Below, one piece after another: positions 5,701-14,956 of a DNA stretch of 40,392 nt. The translations under genes were made by a program, and so were the position numbers. The DNA is from Desulfobulbus elongatus DSM 2908 (lineage in GTDB: Bacteria > Desulfobacterota > Desulfobulbia > Desulfobulbales > Desulfobulbaceae), in assembly GCF_000621145.1 (NCBI RefSeq), contig NZ_KK211216.1, positions 71,943 through 112,334 on the forward strand, given 5' to 3'. The notes under the pieces are model-generated. The model saw only the letters and a program-made list of their open reading frames with translations, ran no database searches and had not been told where the DNA came from. The first letter of the stretch is position 1. Every line of letters begins with the position of its first letter.

Positions 5701-7908
5701 ATGCTGCCAGCCGCCCCCACCGCCAGAAAAAAGAAAAAACAACCCCTGCGCTTCACGGCCACCTGCGGCTTCGGCCTGGAATCGCTGGTCAGCTGCGAGA
5801 TCGCCGGTTTCGGCGGGGAGGCGATCGCCAGTCATCCGGGGGCCGTCTCCTGGAGCGGCAGCCTGGAAACCGGCTACCGTGCCTGTCTCTGGTCCCGGTT
5901 CGCCTCGCGCGTCCTCCTCGAACTGGCCCGGTTCGACGCCCCGACCACCGATGCCCTCTACGCGCAGGCCGGCTCCATCCTCTGGGACGACCACTTCACC
6001 TGGAAATCGACCTTTGCGGTGCACACCACCCTGGTCAACGCCGCCCTGACCCACAGCCAGTTCGCCTCGCTGCGGGTCAAGGACGCCATCGTCGACCAGT
6101 TCCGCAAGCGGTTCGGCAGGCGGCCGGACGTGGACCCACTGCATCCCGATCTCCGCATCAACCTCCATGTCCAGGGGACCGGCGCCACCCTGGCCCTGGA
6201 TCTCTCCGGCGACAGCCTCCACCGGCGCGGCTACCGCACCGGCAGCGGCGAGGCGCCGCTGAAGGAGACCCTGGCCGCCGCCATCGTCCGTCTCTCCGGC
6301 TGGCTCGACCGGGCCGGCGACGAACCGGTTCTGCTCGATCCGATGTGCGGCAGCGGCACCCTGCTCATCGAGGCGGCCCTGATGCTCAGCGACAGCGCCC
6401 CCGGCCTGCTCCGCAAGGCCTTCGGCTTCATGGCCTGGAACAGGCACGATCCGCAGCTCTGGGACCGGCTGGTGCAGGAGGCGGTGGACCGGGAAAGCCG
6501 GGGCATGCCTGCCGCCTGGCCGCAGTTCATCGGCTACGACGCCGATCCCCAGGTGGTGGCCGCGGCCAGGAAGAACGTGATCGCCGCCGGCCTGCGCGAG
6601 GTGATCGTCATCAAACAGCGCCAACTGGCCCGGCTGGAGAGCCCGGCGCCCAGGGGCTGTCTGCTGACCAACCCGCCCTACGGCGAGCGGCTGTCGGAGA
6701 AGGAGGCGGTCAAATATCTGTATCGCTGTCTGGGGCGGATCTTCCGGGACCAATTTCCCGGCTGGACCCTGGCTTTTTTCACCGCCAACCCCGACCTGGC
6801 CGAAATGACCGGCATGCAGTGGCAGGAGCGGCAGCGGTTGTTCAACGGGCCGATCAAATGCCAGTTGCTGGTGGGCCAAGAGAACACCCTGCGGGAACAA
6901 GCGCTTCAGCGCTGGACCCTGGCGCCCCTGCCCGCCGACGCGCCCGGCGAGGATTTCGCCAACCGGCTGCGCAAGAACTGCGACACCCTGCTGCGCTGGG
7001 CCGAGGAAGAGCAGATCACCTGTTTCCGCGTCTACGACGCCGACATGCCGGAGTACAATCTGGCCGTCGATCTCTACGAGGAGTGGGTGCACGTCCAGGA
7101 ATACGCGCCGCCGGCCACCGTCGATCCGGCCAGGGCGGAACAGCGGTTCGGCCAGGCCCTGCAGGTCATCCGCACCGTGTTCGACGTGCCGCGCGGCCGG
7201 TTGTTCATCAAGACCAGGAAAAAGCAGAAGGGAACGCAGCAGTACCAGAAGAAGCCGGGTGCCGGCACGCTCCACGAGGTGCGGGAAGGGGGCGGCCGTT
7301 TTCTGGTCAACTTCACCGACTATCTCGACACCGGCCTGTTTCTCGACCACCGCCTGACCAGGGCGCTGCTGGGCCTCCTCGCCCAGGGCAAGACCTTTCT
7401 CAACCTGTTCGCCTATACCGGCGCGGCCACGGTTTATGCCGCCATGGGCGGGGCCACCGCCACCACCACCGTCGACATCTCCGCCACCTATCTCGGTCGG
7501 GCCCGGGCCAACCTGGCCCTCAACGGCTTCGGCGGGCCGCTGCACCAGACCGTGGAGGCCGACTGCCTGGAGTGGTTGCAGCGCGACCGGGAACGCTACG
7601 GGGTGATCTTCGTCGATCCGCCCACCTTCTCCAATGCCCGGCACCGCAAACAGATCTTCGACGTCCAGAAAGATCATGCCGCCCTGCTCCGCCTAGCCAT
7701 GCAACGGCTGGCCAAGGGCGGCACCCTGATTTTTTCCAACAATTTCCGCGCATTCAAGCTGGAGGAATCGCTCTGCCGCGACTTTGCCGTCCGGGAGATC
7801 AGCGACGAGACCATCCCCCCCGATTTTCAGCGCAACCGCCGCATCCACCGCTGCTGGGAATTCCGCCACCACCAGCAGCCGCCTATCACCGAACAGGAGG
7901 CGCCATGA
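5701..7908 (+). CDS. rlmL: Bifunctional 23S rRNA methyltransferase RlmKL
   Basis: A 735-residue fusion of two SAM-dependent methyltransferases that in E. coli make m2G2445 and m7G2069 of 23S rRNA (E. coli protein about 700 aa). In order: an N-terminal THUMP RNA-binding region starting near RFTATCGFGLES; the RlmL part with SAM loop LLDPMCGSGTLL near 211 and catalytic motif TNPPYGERL near 322; and the RlmK part with FLNLFAYTGAAT near 565 and FVDPPTFS near 636. ATG 5701 is chosen because the homologous region begins soon after; no good ribosome site precedes it, and an in-frame TTG at 5650 is possible. The stop overlaps the Nudix start (ATGA), so the two are translationally coupled. Confidence 0.95.
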   Translation: MLPAAPTARKKKKQPLRFTATCGFGLESLVSCEIAGFGGEAIASHPGAVSWSGSLETGYRACLWSRFASRVLLELARFDAPTTDALYAQAGSILWDDHFTWKSTFAVHTTLVNAALTHSQFASLRVKDAIVDQFRKRFGRRPDVDPLHPDLRINLHVQGTGATLALDLSGDSLHRRGYRTGSGEAPLKETLAAAIVRLSGWLDRAGDEPVLLDPMCGSGTLLIEAALMLSDSAPGLLRKAFGFMAWNRHDPQLWDRLVQEAVDRESRGMPAAWPQFIGYDADPQVVAAARKNVIAAGLREVIVIKQRQLARLESPAPRGCLLTNPPYGERLSEKEAVKYLYRCLGRIFRDQFPGWTLAFFTANPDLAEMTGMQWQERQRLFNGPIKCQLLVGQENTLREQALQRWTLAPLPADAPGEDFANRLRKNCDTLLRWAEEEQITCFRVYDADMPEYNLAVDLYEEWVHVQEYAPPATVDPARAEQRFGQALQVIRTVFDVPRGRLFIKTRKKQKGTQQYQKKPGAGTLHEVREGGGRFLVNFTDYLDTGLFLDHRLTRALLGLLAQGKTFLNLFAYTGAATVYAAMGGATATTTVDISATYLGRARANLALNGFGGPLHQTVEADCLEWLQRDRERYGVIFVDPPTFSNARHRKQIFDVQKDHAALLRLAMQRLAKGGTLIFSNNFRAFKLEESLCRDFAVREISDETIPPDFQRNRRIHRCWEFRHHQQPPITEQEAP

Positions 7909-8414
7909 TCGCCGATCCCGCCGAAGAGCTGGTCGAAATCGTCGACCGCGACAACAACCCCATCGGCGCGGTCACCCGCCGGATCATGCGTCAACAGAAC
8001 CTGATCCACCGGGCCACCTATGTCCTGGTCTTCAACCGGACAGGGGAACTGTTCATCCAGAAACGGACCCGCACCAAGGATATCTATCCCGGCTACTGGG
8101 ACCTGGCCGCCGGCGGCGTGGTGCTGGCCAGCGAACCCTACCTGGAGTCGGCGCAGCGGGAACTTCGGGAAGAACTGGGACTCGCCGGGGTGCGGCTGGC
8201 CCATCTTTTCGATCGGTATTTCGAGGAATTCGGCAACCGGGTGTGGGGGCGCGTCTTTTCCTGCGTCAGCGAGGGACCGTTCACCCTCCAGAAGGAGGAG
8301 ATCGAATACGGCCGATTCATCGACCTCAACGGGATCGAGGCCCTGCACCGGGCGGAACCGGTCACCCCGGACGGCATGGCCCTGCTTCGTCTCCTGCCGC
8401 GGACCCTGCCGTAA
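7905..8414 (+). CDS. Nudix hydrolase (YfcD-like)
   Basis: A 169-residue hydrolase of nucleoside-diphosphate-linked substrates. A complete Nudix box GX5EX7REUXEEXGU lies at 71-93, with G71, E77, R85, E86, E89, E90 and G92 all present; these bind the catalytic divalent metals. The layout, with HRATYVLVFN and the YPGYWDLAAGG approach, resembles YfcD and isopentenyl-diphosphate-isomerase-like Nudix proteins. The substrate cannot be told from sequence. ATG 7905 has GGAGG four bases upstream and overlaps the rlmKL stop by four bases, so expression is tied to rRNA methylation, perhaps only by operon economy. Confidence 0.9.
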   Translation: MIADPAEELVEIVDRDNNPIGAVTRRIMRQQNLIHRATYVLVFNRTGELFIQKRTRTKDIYPGYWDLAAGGVVLASEPYLESAQRELREELGLAGVRLAHLFDRYFEEFGNRVWGRVFSCVSEGPFTLQKEEIEYGRFIDLNGIEALHRAEPVTPDGMALLRLLPRTLP

Positions 8415-8485
8415 TGCTCCGCGACGAAAGGACGTGCGGACCGCCCGCAACCGAACAGGGTCGTCCACATCCCCGGCGGGGCGCC

Positions 8486-9688
8486 ATGGACGTCCATATA
8501 GTCCGGCAACCCATCTTCGATATTCACACAAGGCTGTTCGCCTACGAACTGCTGTTGTGCCAGTCCCCGGCGATGCGTCCGGACGGCCCCAGCGGCGACC
8601 GGACCGCCACCGGCCTGCTCTCCACCGCCTTCCTCACCGAGGGGATCGAGATCATCGCCGGGAACAAACCCTGCTTCATCAGGTTCACCGCCAATCTCCT
8701 GATCAAGGATCTCGCGGCCTCGTTTCCGAAGCACACCATCATCATCGAAATCCCCGGGAATGTACCGCCCTCGCCCGAGATGCTCGCGGCGTGCCGCTCG
8801 CTTTCCCGGCAAGGGTTCATCCTCGCCCTGGCCGAGTTCGTCTATGCCAGGGAACTGCTGCCGCTGATCGAGTTGGCCAACATCGTCAAGATCGATTGCC
8901 AACTGGCGGATGCGGCCACCATCGAACGGACCAGGGCCCGCCTGTCCCGCTGCAACCTGAAGTTTCTGGCCGAAAAGGTCGAGACTCACGAGGAACTTGC
9001 GCGCGTCAGAACACAGGGGTTCAATTACGTTCAGGGCGCTTTCTTTGCCCGTCCCGAATCCCTGCGCCTCACGGAACTCCCCTCGAACAAGCTCCACCTC
9101 CTGCGCCTGCTGGCCGAGGTCAACAGGCCGGAAGTCTCCGTCGACAGACTGGAACACATCGTTGCCGCCGATGTGGCCATCACCTACAAGCTGCTGCGGT
9201 ATGTCAACTCGGCTTTCTTTTCCCTGCTCAGGCAGGTGGCATCCGTGCGCCAGGCGATCGTCTATCTGGGGGAGCGGGAACTGAGGCGGTTCGTAACCTT
9301 GGTCATTCTTTCGGAGCTGGCGGCGGACAAGCCCGCGGAACTGGTCCGGCTGTCGGCGGTCAGGGGCCGCTTCTGCGAATTGCTGGGCAGGGAGTGCGGC
9401 CGGGAGGACACCGCCGAGCTGTTCTTCCTGGGCCTTTTTTCCCTGATCGATGCCCTTCTCGACGCGCCCATGGCGCAGTTGATGGACAAACTGCCGCTCG
9501 GCGCCGGCATCAAGGAGGCGTTGGTCCATCGCCAGGGGCCGTTGGTCCCCTTTCTCGACGCCGCCATCGCCTACGAACAGGGGCGGACCGAGGCCTGCCT
9601 GCACGCCCTGGCCAGGTTGCGGATCCATGCCGGCACGATCTACGCCCTCTATCTGGACGCCATCACCTTTGCCCAATTCCTCGATTGA
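8486..9688 (+). CDS. Degenerate EAL plus HDOD domain signalling protein (YuxH/CdgJ-like)
   Basis: A 400-residue cytoplasmic protein. The N-terminal half is an EAL-like fold: YELLL at 20-24 replaces EAL, the metal-binding DDFG is AEF at 116-118, and IVKID and EKVET are recognisable. Loss of the paired Asp predicts no cyclic-di-GMP hydrolysis. The C-terminal half, about 200-390, is an HDOD domain with NKLHLLRLLAEV and a helix around AIVYLGERELRRFV, of a type linked to motility and signal output. Family members of this architecture affect motility or chemotaxis, which would suit the signalling genes at 1-5296, but no direct link is seen. ATG 8486 follows GGCGGGG. It lies 71 bp after the Nudix gene and converges on rph. 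Confidence 0.9.
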   Translation: MDVHIVRQPIFDIHTRLFAYELLLCQSPAMRPDGPSGDRTATGLLSTAFLTEGIEIIAGNKPCFIRFTANLLIKDLAASFPKHTIIIEIPGNVPPSPEMLAACRSLSRQGFILALAEFVYARELLPLIELANIVKIDCQLADAATIERTRARLSRCNLKFLAEKVETHEELARVRTQGFNYVQGAFFARPESLRLTELPSNKLHLLRLLAEVNRPEVSVDRLEHIVAADVAITYKLLRYVNSAFFSLLRQVASVRQAIVYLGERELRRFVTLVILSELAADKPAELVRLSAVRGRFCELLGRECGREDTAELFFLGLFSLIDALLDAPMAQLMDKLPLGAGIKEALVHRQGPLVPFLDAAIAYEQGRTEACLHALARLRIHAGTIYALYLDAITFAQFLD

Positions 9689-9727
9689 CCGGTCGGCGCC
9701 GATCGCGTCCCGGCGGCGACACCGCAT

Positions 9728-10444
9728 TCATCCCCGCCAGCCCTCCTGCTCCCAGAGCAGAAACAACCGGCGGATGCCCCCGGTGGCCAGATCCGCCATG
9801 GCCGTGAACAGGGCCGGTTGAAAAGGCGCGCCCTCGGCGGTGGTCTGCACCTCGATCCAGCGGCCGTCGCCACTCATGACGAAGTTGGCGTCGACATCGG
9901 CGGCGGCATCCTCGCTGTATTCCAGATCCAGAACCGGCCGGCCCCCGACCACGCCGACGCTGACGGCCGCCACCGGCAACAGCGGCGGCATGGCGGTGAG
10001 CCTGCCCCGGTCCACCATCTGCCGCACCGCCATCCGCACCGCCAGGGCCGCGCCGGTGATCGAGGCGCAACGGGTGCCGCCGTCGGCGTTGAGCACGTCG
10101 CAATCGATGCGCAGGGTGTGTTCGCCCAACAGCCGCAGATCGACCATCATCCGCAGGGACCGGCCGATCAGCCGCTGGATCTCGTGGGTCCGGCCTGAGG
10201 GCCCGGATACCGCCTCCCGCCGGCCCCGGCTGTGGGTGGCGCAGGGCAGCATGCCGTATTCGGCGGTGATCCAGCCCTGTCCCCGGTCCTTGAGAAAGGG
10301 AGGGACCTTCTCCTCGATGGTGACGCCGCAGAGCACGTGGGTCTGCCCCATCTTGATCAGCACCGAGCCGTCGGCATGGGGCTGGACGCCGTATTCGATG
10401 CTGACCGGCCGCAAGCCGTCGGCCGGGCGATGTCCGTTGCGCAT
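9728..10444 (-). CDS. rph: Ribonuclease PH
   Basis: A 238-residue phosphorolytic 3'-to-5' exoribonuclease that trims tRNA 3' ends, the usual family length. Family stretches are plain: [19 protein letters not shown] at the N-terminus, [30 protein letters not shown] (phosphate-binding arginines) and [16 protein letters not shown] 10444 follows GGGAGG by five bases, an excellent ribosome site. It is the last gene of the long minus-strand run, 52 bp after the Smr-like gene. It converges with the EAL-HDOD gene across a 39-bp gap that has a TCGGCGCCGA palindrome but no T-tract. Confidence 0.97.
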   Translation of the reverse strand: MRNGHRPADGLRPVSIEYGVQPHADGSVLIKMGQTHVLCGVTIEEKVPPFLKDRGQGWITAEYGMLPCATHSRGRREAVSGPSGRTHEIQRLIGRSLRMMVDLRLLGEHTLRIDCDVLNADGGTRCASITGAALAVRMAVRQMVDRGRLTAMPPLLPVAAVSVGVVGGRPVLDLEYSEDAAADVDANFVMSGDGRWIEVQTTAEGAPFQPALFTAMADLATGGIRRLFLLWEQEGWRG

Positions 10445-10496
10445 GGGTTCCTCCCTTGATGCGGCAATGCTGTGAACTGGGCAGGCAACTCAGAAA

Positions 10497-10946
10497 TCAG
10501 AGTATTATCAGGGTAATGCCGGGATTGGCGCGATTGAGGTCGCGGTGGCCGGCCAGAAAGGGGAAGCGCCGCAAGAACTGCCGGCCGCGCCTGGAGCGTC
10601 CCGCCAGCTCCTCGCCGGGGACGATCTCCCTGATCCGGCCCTGCAGACGGTAGAACTGCAACTGATGCCGGACCGCCTCCCTGATGGCCCCGCCGGTGCC
10701 GCTGGAACCGTAGCCGTGGATCAGGGTCAGCGCCCTGACGCCCTCATGGCCGGCAGTGGCAATGGCCGCGTCGAGCCGGTCGAGCGCCTGCCGGACCAGC
10801 GGCATGCCTCGTTCCAGGTTGATCACCCGGTGCGGCGGCCCGGCCGTTCCCGGCTGGCCGGGGGTGCACGGCGTCCCGCAATGGGGGCATCGCCCCTTGC
10901 CGGGTTCGAGTTCGTTGCCGCAGATTTCGCACAGCACCGATGCCAT
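10497..10946 (-). CDS. Zinc-ribbon plus Smr-like domain protein
   Basis: A 149-residue protein. A zinc ribbon with CEIC (C6, C9) and CPHC (C20, C23) opens it. From about 40 to 125 follows a region resembling the Smr domain of MutS2 C-termini: VINLERGMPLVRQALDRL, then LTLIHGYGSSGTGGAIREAV. The HGxG loop is kept, but the DLHG motif near the domain start reads NLERG, so nuclease activity is uncertain. ATG 10946 has only a weak ribosome site. It lies 37 bp after the RelA/SpoT gene and 52 bp before rph, within the translation and RNA-processing operon, which suggests a role in RNA or ribosome quality control. That role is inference. Confidence 0.8.
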   Translation of the reverse strand: MASVLCEICGNELEPGKGRCPHCGTPCTPGQPGTAGPPHRVINLERGMPLVRQALDRLDAAIATAGHEGVRALTLIHGYGSSGTGGAIREAVRHQLQFYRLQGRIREIVPGEELAGRSRRGRQFLRRFPFLAGHRDLNRANPGITLIIL

Positions 10947-10983
10947 GGCCGATTCCGTGCCGACAGAGATTCCGGCCGAACCG

Positions 10984-13149
10984 CTACCGGCGCCGAACCT
11001 CGATCACCTCGGGCATCTGCAGGAGATGCTGCTGCAAGGTCTGGAGATGCTTGAGATTGACCACGTCGAGCAAAACGTCGAGTTCGGCGATGTTCTCCAC
11101 CGTGGTGCGGGCATTCAACTCGACGATGTCGGCGTCGTCGGCGCTGATGGTGGCGCTGATATCGGCCAGCAGGCTTTTGCGGTTTTCCGCGCGGATGCGT
11201 AGCGCCGCGCGGTGGGATGCCTGCGGCGAGCCAGACCAGGCGACTTCCAGCCAGCGTTTCGGGTCCGTGGCCAGCAGGTTGTGGCAATCGGTGCGATGGA
11301 TGGAGATGCCGGTGCCGGTCGTGATGAAGCCGATAATGGGGTCGCCCGGCACCGGATGGCAGCACTGGCTCACCTTGACCAGCATGCCGTCGACGCCGTC
11401 GATGTCGATGGCGTTGCGCCTGGAGGTACTGGCGCGGTGCTCCTCGGCCGCGCGCTGGGCCCGTTCGACCATCTCCGCCATCCGCCGCCTCTCCTCGGCC
11501 TCGCGGAACTCCTCGGGTTGCAGCGTCCGCACCAGATGGGGCACGGTGATGGCGCCGTTGCCCACCCGCACCAGCAGCTCCTCCAGGGACTGGCAGTTGA
11601 GCTGCTTGAGCAGCAGGCGCAAATGCCCGCTCTTGAGCAGGCCGCGGAAATTGACGTCGTACTTCTTCAACTCCCGCTCGCAGATCTCGCGGCCCAGCTT
11701 GAGCGAGCGTTCCTTCTCCTCCCGCCGGAGATACTGGCGGATCCGGGTCCGGGCCCTGCCGGTCTTGACCAGTTGCAGCCAGGCACGGCGGGGATGCTGG
11801 TTCTTCTGGGTGAGGATTTCGACGATGTCGCCGCTCTGCAGCTCGTGTTTGAGTTGGACGATCTGGCCGTTGACCTTGGCGCCGACGCAGGTGTCGCCGA
11901 TGGCCGTGTGGATGGCGTAGGCGAAATCGATCGGCGTGCTGCCCCGGGGCAGCTCCCGGACCTCGCCGGTGGGCGTCAGGGCGAAGACATCGGGCTCGAA
12001 CAGCTCGCCGCGCACCGATTCCATGAACTCGTTCGGGTCCTCGACCTCCTGGAGAGACTGCACCAGCCGCTTCAGGTCTTTGAACAGCCGGGCATCGCTG
12101 CCGGTGATCTTCTGCCCTTCCTTATAGGCCCAGTGGGCGGCCACGCCCTCCTGGGCGACCCGGTCCATCTCCTCGGTGCGGATCTGGATCTCGATGAACT
12201 GTCCCAGTGGTCCGGCCACCGTGGTGTGCAGCGACTGGTAGTTGTTCGACTTGGGCGCGCTGATCCAGTCCTTGATCCGGCCGGGGACCGGTGTCCAGTC
12301 GGCGTGGACCGTGCCCAGGACCTGATAGCACTCCTTGATCGTGCGCACGATGATGCGGAAGGCCACCTTGTCGTACACCCGTTCGAGCGGAATCTTCTGC
12401 ACCACCAGCTTCTTGTAGATCGAATAGATGTGCTTGGGGCGGCCGATGATCCGCACCGGCTCGATCTTGTTCGCCCGGAGCTTGGCGTAGAGGATGCCGA
12501 TCACTTCGTCGACATAGGTCTGGCGCTCGGCGACGGTGCTTTCCAGGTGGGCGGTCAGGTCGGCATATTCCGCCGGAAACAGATACCTGAAGGCCAGGTC
12601 CTCCAGCTCGCGCTTGAGCCACTCGATACCGATGCGGCTGGCCAGCGGCGCGTACAGGTCCATGGTTTCCCGCGCCTTGATCCGCCGCTCCTCCTCCTCG
12701 ACCGCATCGAGGTTGAGCATGTCCTGCAGGCGGTCGGCCAGCTTGACCAAAAGCACCCGGATATCCGCGCCCATGGCCAGCAGCAGCTTGCGGATGTTCT
12801 CCGCCTCGTGGGCTAGATGGGAATCGTAGCGGACATTGGTGATGCGGCTGGCGCCGTTGACGATATTGGCGACCGCCTCGCCGAACTTCTTCTTCAGCTC
12901 CTCCAGGGTGGCGACCTGCTCCTTGATGACGCCATGGAGCAGACCGGCGACGATGGTGTCCAGGTCGAGCCGCATCGAGGCCAGGGTCGAGGCCACGGCC
13001 AGGAGATGATCGACATAAAGTTCGCCGGTCACGTACCGCTGCCCGGCATGCCGTTCGCAGATGAACTCGTATGCCTTGCTCAGCGGGGCGAGATCGACCT
13101 CGTGGAGATAGGCCGAGGCGAGGGAGTGCAGGGGCTTGATATCCGACAT
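10984..13149 (-). CDS. relA: RelA/SpoT-family (p)ppGpp synthetase with degraded hydrolase site
   Basis: A 721-residue protein of full RSH length. The N-terminal HD domain keeps H48, H72 and D139 (KLADR), but the HDxxED signature reads HGVIKE (72-77), losing the metal-binding Asp and the acidic pair, so ppGpp hydrolysis is probably lost. The synthetase domain looks intact: GRPKHIYSIYKK, D260 before VAFR, RIKD at 291-294, and YQSLHTT. RXKD is the signature of bifunctional enzymes, not the EXDD of RelA-type synthetases. TGS (about 385-445), the conserved CCHPVPGD region and a C-terminal ACT domain follow. ATG 13149 follows GGATTGGAACC. It lies 41 bp after proS in the translation operon. Confidence 0.95.
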   Translation of the reverse strand: MSDIKPLHSLASAYLHEVDLAPLSKAYEFICERHAGQRYVTGELYVDHLLAVASTLASMRLDLDTIVAGLLHGVIKEQVATLEELKKKFGEAVANIVNGASRITNVRYDSHLAHEAENIRKLLLAMGADIRVLLVKLADRLQDMLNLDAVEEEERRIKARETMDLYAPLASRIGIEWLKRELEDLAFRYLFPAEYADLTAHLESTVAERQTYVDEVIGILYAKLRANKIEPVRIIGRPKHIYSIYKKLVVQKIPLERVYDKVAFRIIVRTIKECYQVLGTVHADWTPVPGRIKDWISAPKSNNYQSLHTTVAGPLGQFIEIQIRTEEMDRVAQEGVAAHWAYKEGQKITGSDARLFKDLKRLVQSLQEVEDPNEFMESVRGELFEPDVFALTPTGEVRELPRGSTPIDFAYAIHTAIGDTCVGAKVNGQIVQLKHELQSGDIVEILTQKNQHPRRAWLQLVKTGRARTRIRQYLRREEKERSLKLGREICERELKKYDVNFRGLLKSGHLRLLLKQLNCQSLEELLVRVGNGAITVPHLVRTLQPEEFREAEERRRMAEMVERAQRAAEEHRASTSRRNAIDIDGVDGMLVKVSQCCHPVPGDPIIGFITTGTGISIHRTDCHNLLATDPKRWLEVAWSGSPQASHRAALRIRAENRKSLLADISATISADDADIVELNARTTVENIAELDVLLDVVNLKHLQTLQQHLLQMPEVIEVRRR

Positions 13150-13190
13150 GGTTCCAATCCGCAGTTCGGCGCGGGCCTGCCTCGGGTCGG

Positions 13191-14903
13191 TCAGGCCAGC
13201 GCCTGCCAGACGAGTCCGGCAATATGGGCGACCGCCCCGTCCAGGGGCAGCAGCTCGGTTTCACCGGTCCGGCGCGAGCGCAACTCGACCTTGCCCTCCT
13301 TCTCGTAGGTTTTGCCCACGGTCAACCGAAAGGGAATGCCGAGGAGATCGGCGTCGTTGAACTTGGAGCCGGGCCGCTCGTCCCGGTCATCGTAGAGGAC
13401 GTCCAGCCCTTGGGCCCGCAGGTCGTTGTACAAACCTTCCGCAACGCGGCAGAAGGTTTCGTCCTTGGGCCCCAGGTTGAGGACGATCACCTGGAAGGGG
13501 GCCAGCGGCACCGGGAAGATGATCCCCTTGGCATCGTGGTTCTGTTCGATGGCCGCTGCCACCACCCGGCTGACGCCGATACCGTAACATCCCATGATGA
13601 AAGGCTTTTCCTGGCCGTCGCTGTCCTGGAAAGTGGCTGCCATGGCCTCGGAATAATTGGTGCCGAGCTTGAAGATGTGGCCGACCTCGATGCCCTCTTT
13701 CAGGCGCAGGCTGCCGCCGCAGACGGGGCAGCGGTCGTCGGCCGCGATCTGCCGCAGGTCGCCGACCACGTCGGGCTGAAAATCGCGGCCCGGATTGACG
13801 CCGGTGCAGTGGAAGCCCTTTTCGTTGGCCCCGGCCACCGCATCCACCATGCGCATCACCTCCTGATCGGCCACCACTGTGATGTCCAGGTCCATCGGCC
13901 CCAGGTAGCCCACGGGCAGGCGGGTCTGCTGCCAGACCTGTTCCTCGGTGAGGGCCTCGACCTCGTTGGCGTCCAGCAGGTTTTTCAGCTTGACCGTCTG
14001 CACCTCGCGGTCGCCGCGCACCAGGGCGGCCACCGGCTTGCCGTCGGCCAGGTAGATCATGGTCTTGATCACGTCGCTGGGGCGGACCTTGAGACATTCC
14101 GCCACCTTGTCCACCTGCTTCATCCCAGGGGTGGCCACCCTGGCCAGGGCCTGCTGGGCGCCGTCCGGCGCCGCCTCGTCCAACGGGACGATGGCGGCCT
14201 TTTCGACATTGGCGGCATAAGCGCAGGCGTCACAGATGACCAGGGTATCCTCGCCGGTCTCGGCCAGGACCATGAATTCATGGGAATAGGAGCCGCCGAT
14301 AGTGCCGGTGTCGGCCTCCACCGCCCGGAACTCCAGGCCGCACCGCGCAAAGATGCGGCTGTAGGCCCGGTGCATGATTTCGTAGCTGCGGCTGGCGCCG
14401 GCATCGTCGACATCGAAGGAATAGGCGTCCTTCATCACGAATTCGCGCCCCCGCATCAGGCCGAAGCGCGGCCGGATCTCGTCGCGGAACTTGGTCTGGA
14501 TCTGGTAGAGGTTGATCGGCAGCTGCCGGTAGGATTGCAGTTCCCGGCGGGCGATGTCGGTGACCACCTCCTCGTGGGTGGGGCCGAGGCAGTAGTCGCG
14601 GTCGTGGCGGTCGCGGAACCGGAGCAGTTCCGGGCCGTATTTTTTCCACCGGCCCGATTCCTGCCATAGGTCGCCCGGCTGGACCATGGGCATGAGGATC
14701 TCCTGGGCGCCGGCCCGGTTCATCTCCTCCCGGACGATGCCGATCACCTTCTGCAGGGCGCGAAAGCCCAGGGGGAGATAGGTGTACATCCCCGAGGTCA
14801 ATTTGCGGATGAACCCGCCCCGCACCAGCAACTGATGGCTGACGACCTCAGCCTCGGAAGGGGTTTCCTTGGTGGTGGGCAGCAACAACTGAGAGTAACG
14901 CAT
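13191..14903 (-). CDS. proS: Prolyl-tRNA synthetase, bacterial type with editing domain
   Basis: A 570-residue class II synthetase charging tRNA-Pro, close to the 572 aa of E. coli. Motif 2 lies in FRDEIRPRFGLMRGREFVMKD and motif 3 in GCYGIGVSRVV. Between them is the INS editing insertion (about 220-400) that clears Ala-tRNA-Pro, with VIKTMIYL and a CTGVNPGRDF loop, plus a CPVCG element near the downstream junction. The C-terminal anticodon-binding domain contains YDDRDERPGSKF. ATG 14903 begins MRYSQLLLPT with GGAG upstream. It sits between ispG (53 bp before it) and the RelA/SpoT gene (41 bp after it). Confidence 0.98.
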   Translation of the reverse strand: MRYSQLLLPTTKETPSEAEVVSHQLLVRGGFIRKLTSGMYTYLPLGFRALQKVIGIVREEMNRAGAQEILMPMVQPGDLWQESGRWKKYGPELLRFRDRHDRDYCLGPTHEEVVTDIARRELQSYRQLPINLYQIQTKFRDEIRPRFGLMRGREFVMKDAYSFDVDDAGASRSYEIMHRAYSRIFARCGLEFRAVEADTGTIGGSYSHEFMVLAETGEDTLVICDACAYAANVEKAAIVPLDEAAPDGAQQALARVATPGMKQVDKVAECLKVRPSDVIKTMIYLADGKPVAALVRGDREVQTVKLKNLLDANEVEALTEEQVWQQTRLPVGYLGPMDLDITVVADQEVMRMVDAVAGANEKGFHCTGVNPGRDFQPDVVGDLRQIAADDRCPVCGGSLRLKEGIEVGHIFKLGTNYSEAMAATFQDSDGQEKPFIMGCYGIGVSRVVAAAIEQNHDAKGIIFPVPLAPFQVIVLNLGPKDETFCRVAEGLYNDLRAQGLDVLYDDRDERPGSKFNDADLLGIPFRLTVGKTYEKEGKVELRSRRTGETELLPLDGAVAHIAGLVWQALA

Positions 14904-14956
14904 ATCTGATCTCCGTCCACATGCAAACAGGACCGGTGCGCGTTGCGCCGGCCCGT

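Noticed and set aside
5581-7677. 698-codon minus-strand open frame
   Set aside because: Antisense shadow of rlmKL, whose motifs are unmistakable.
9689-9727. Bidirectional terminator between the EAL-HDOD gene and rph
   Set aside because: There is a short palindrome TCGGCGCCGA but no T-run on either strand.
11212-12816. 534-codon plus-strand open frame
   Set aside because: Antisense to the RelA/SpoT gene; repetitive Asp/Leu/Val/Gly composition typical of a shadow frame.
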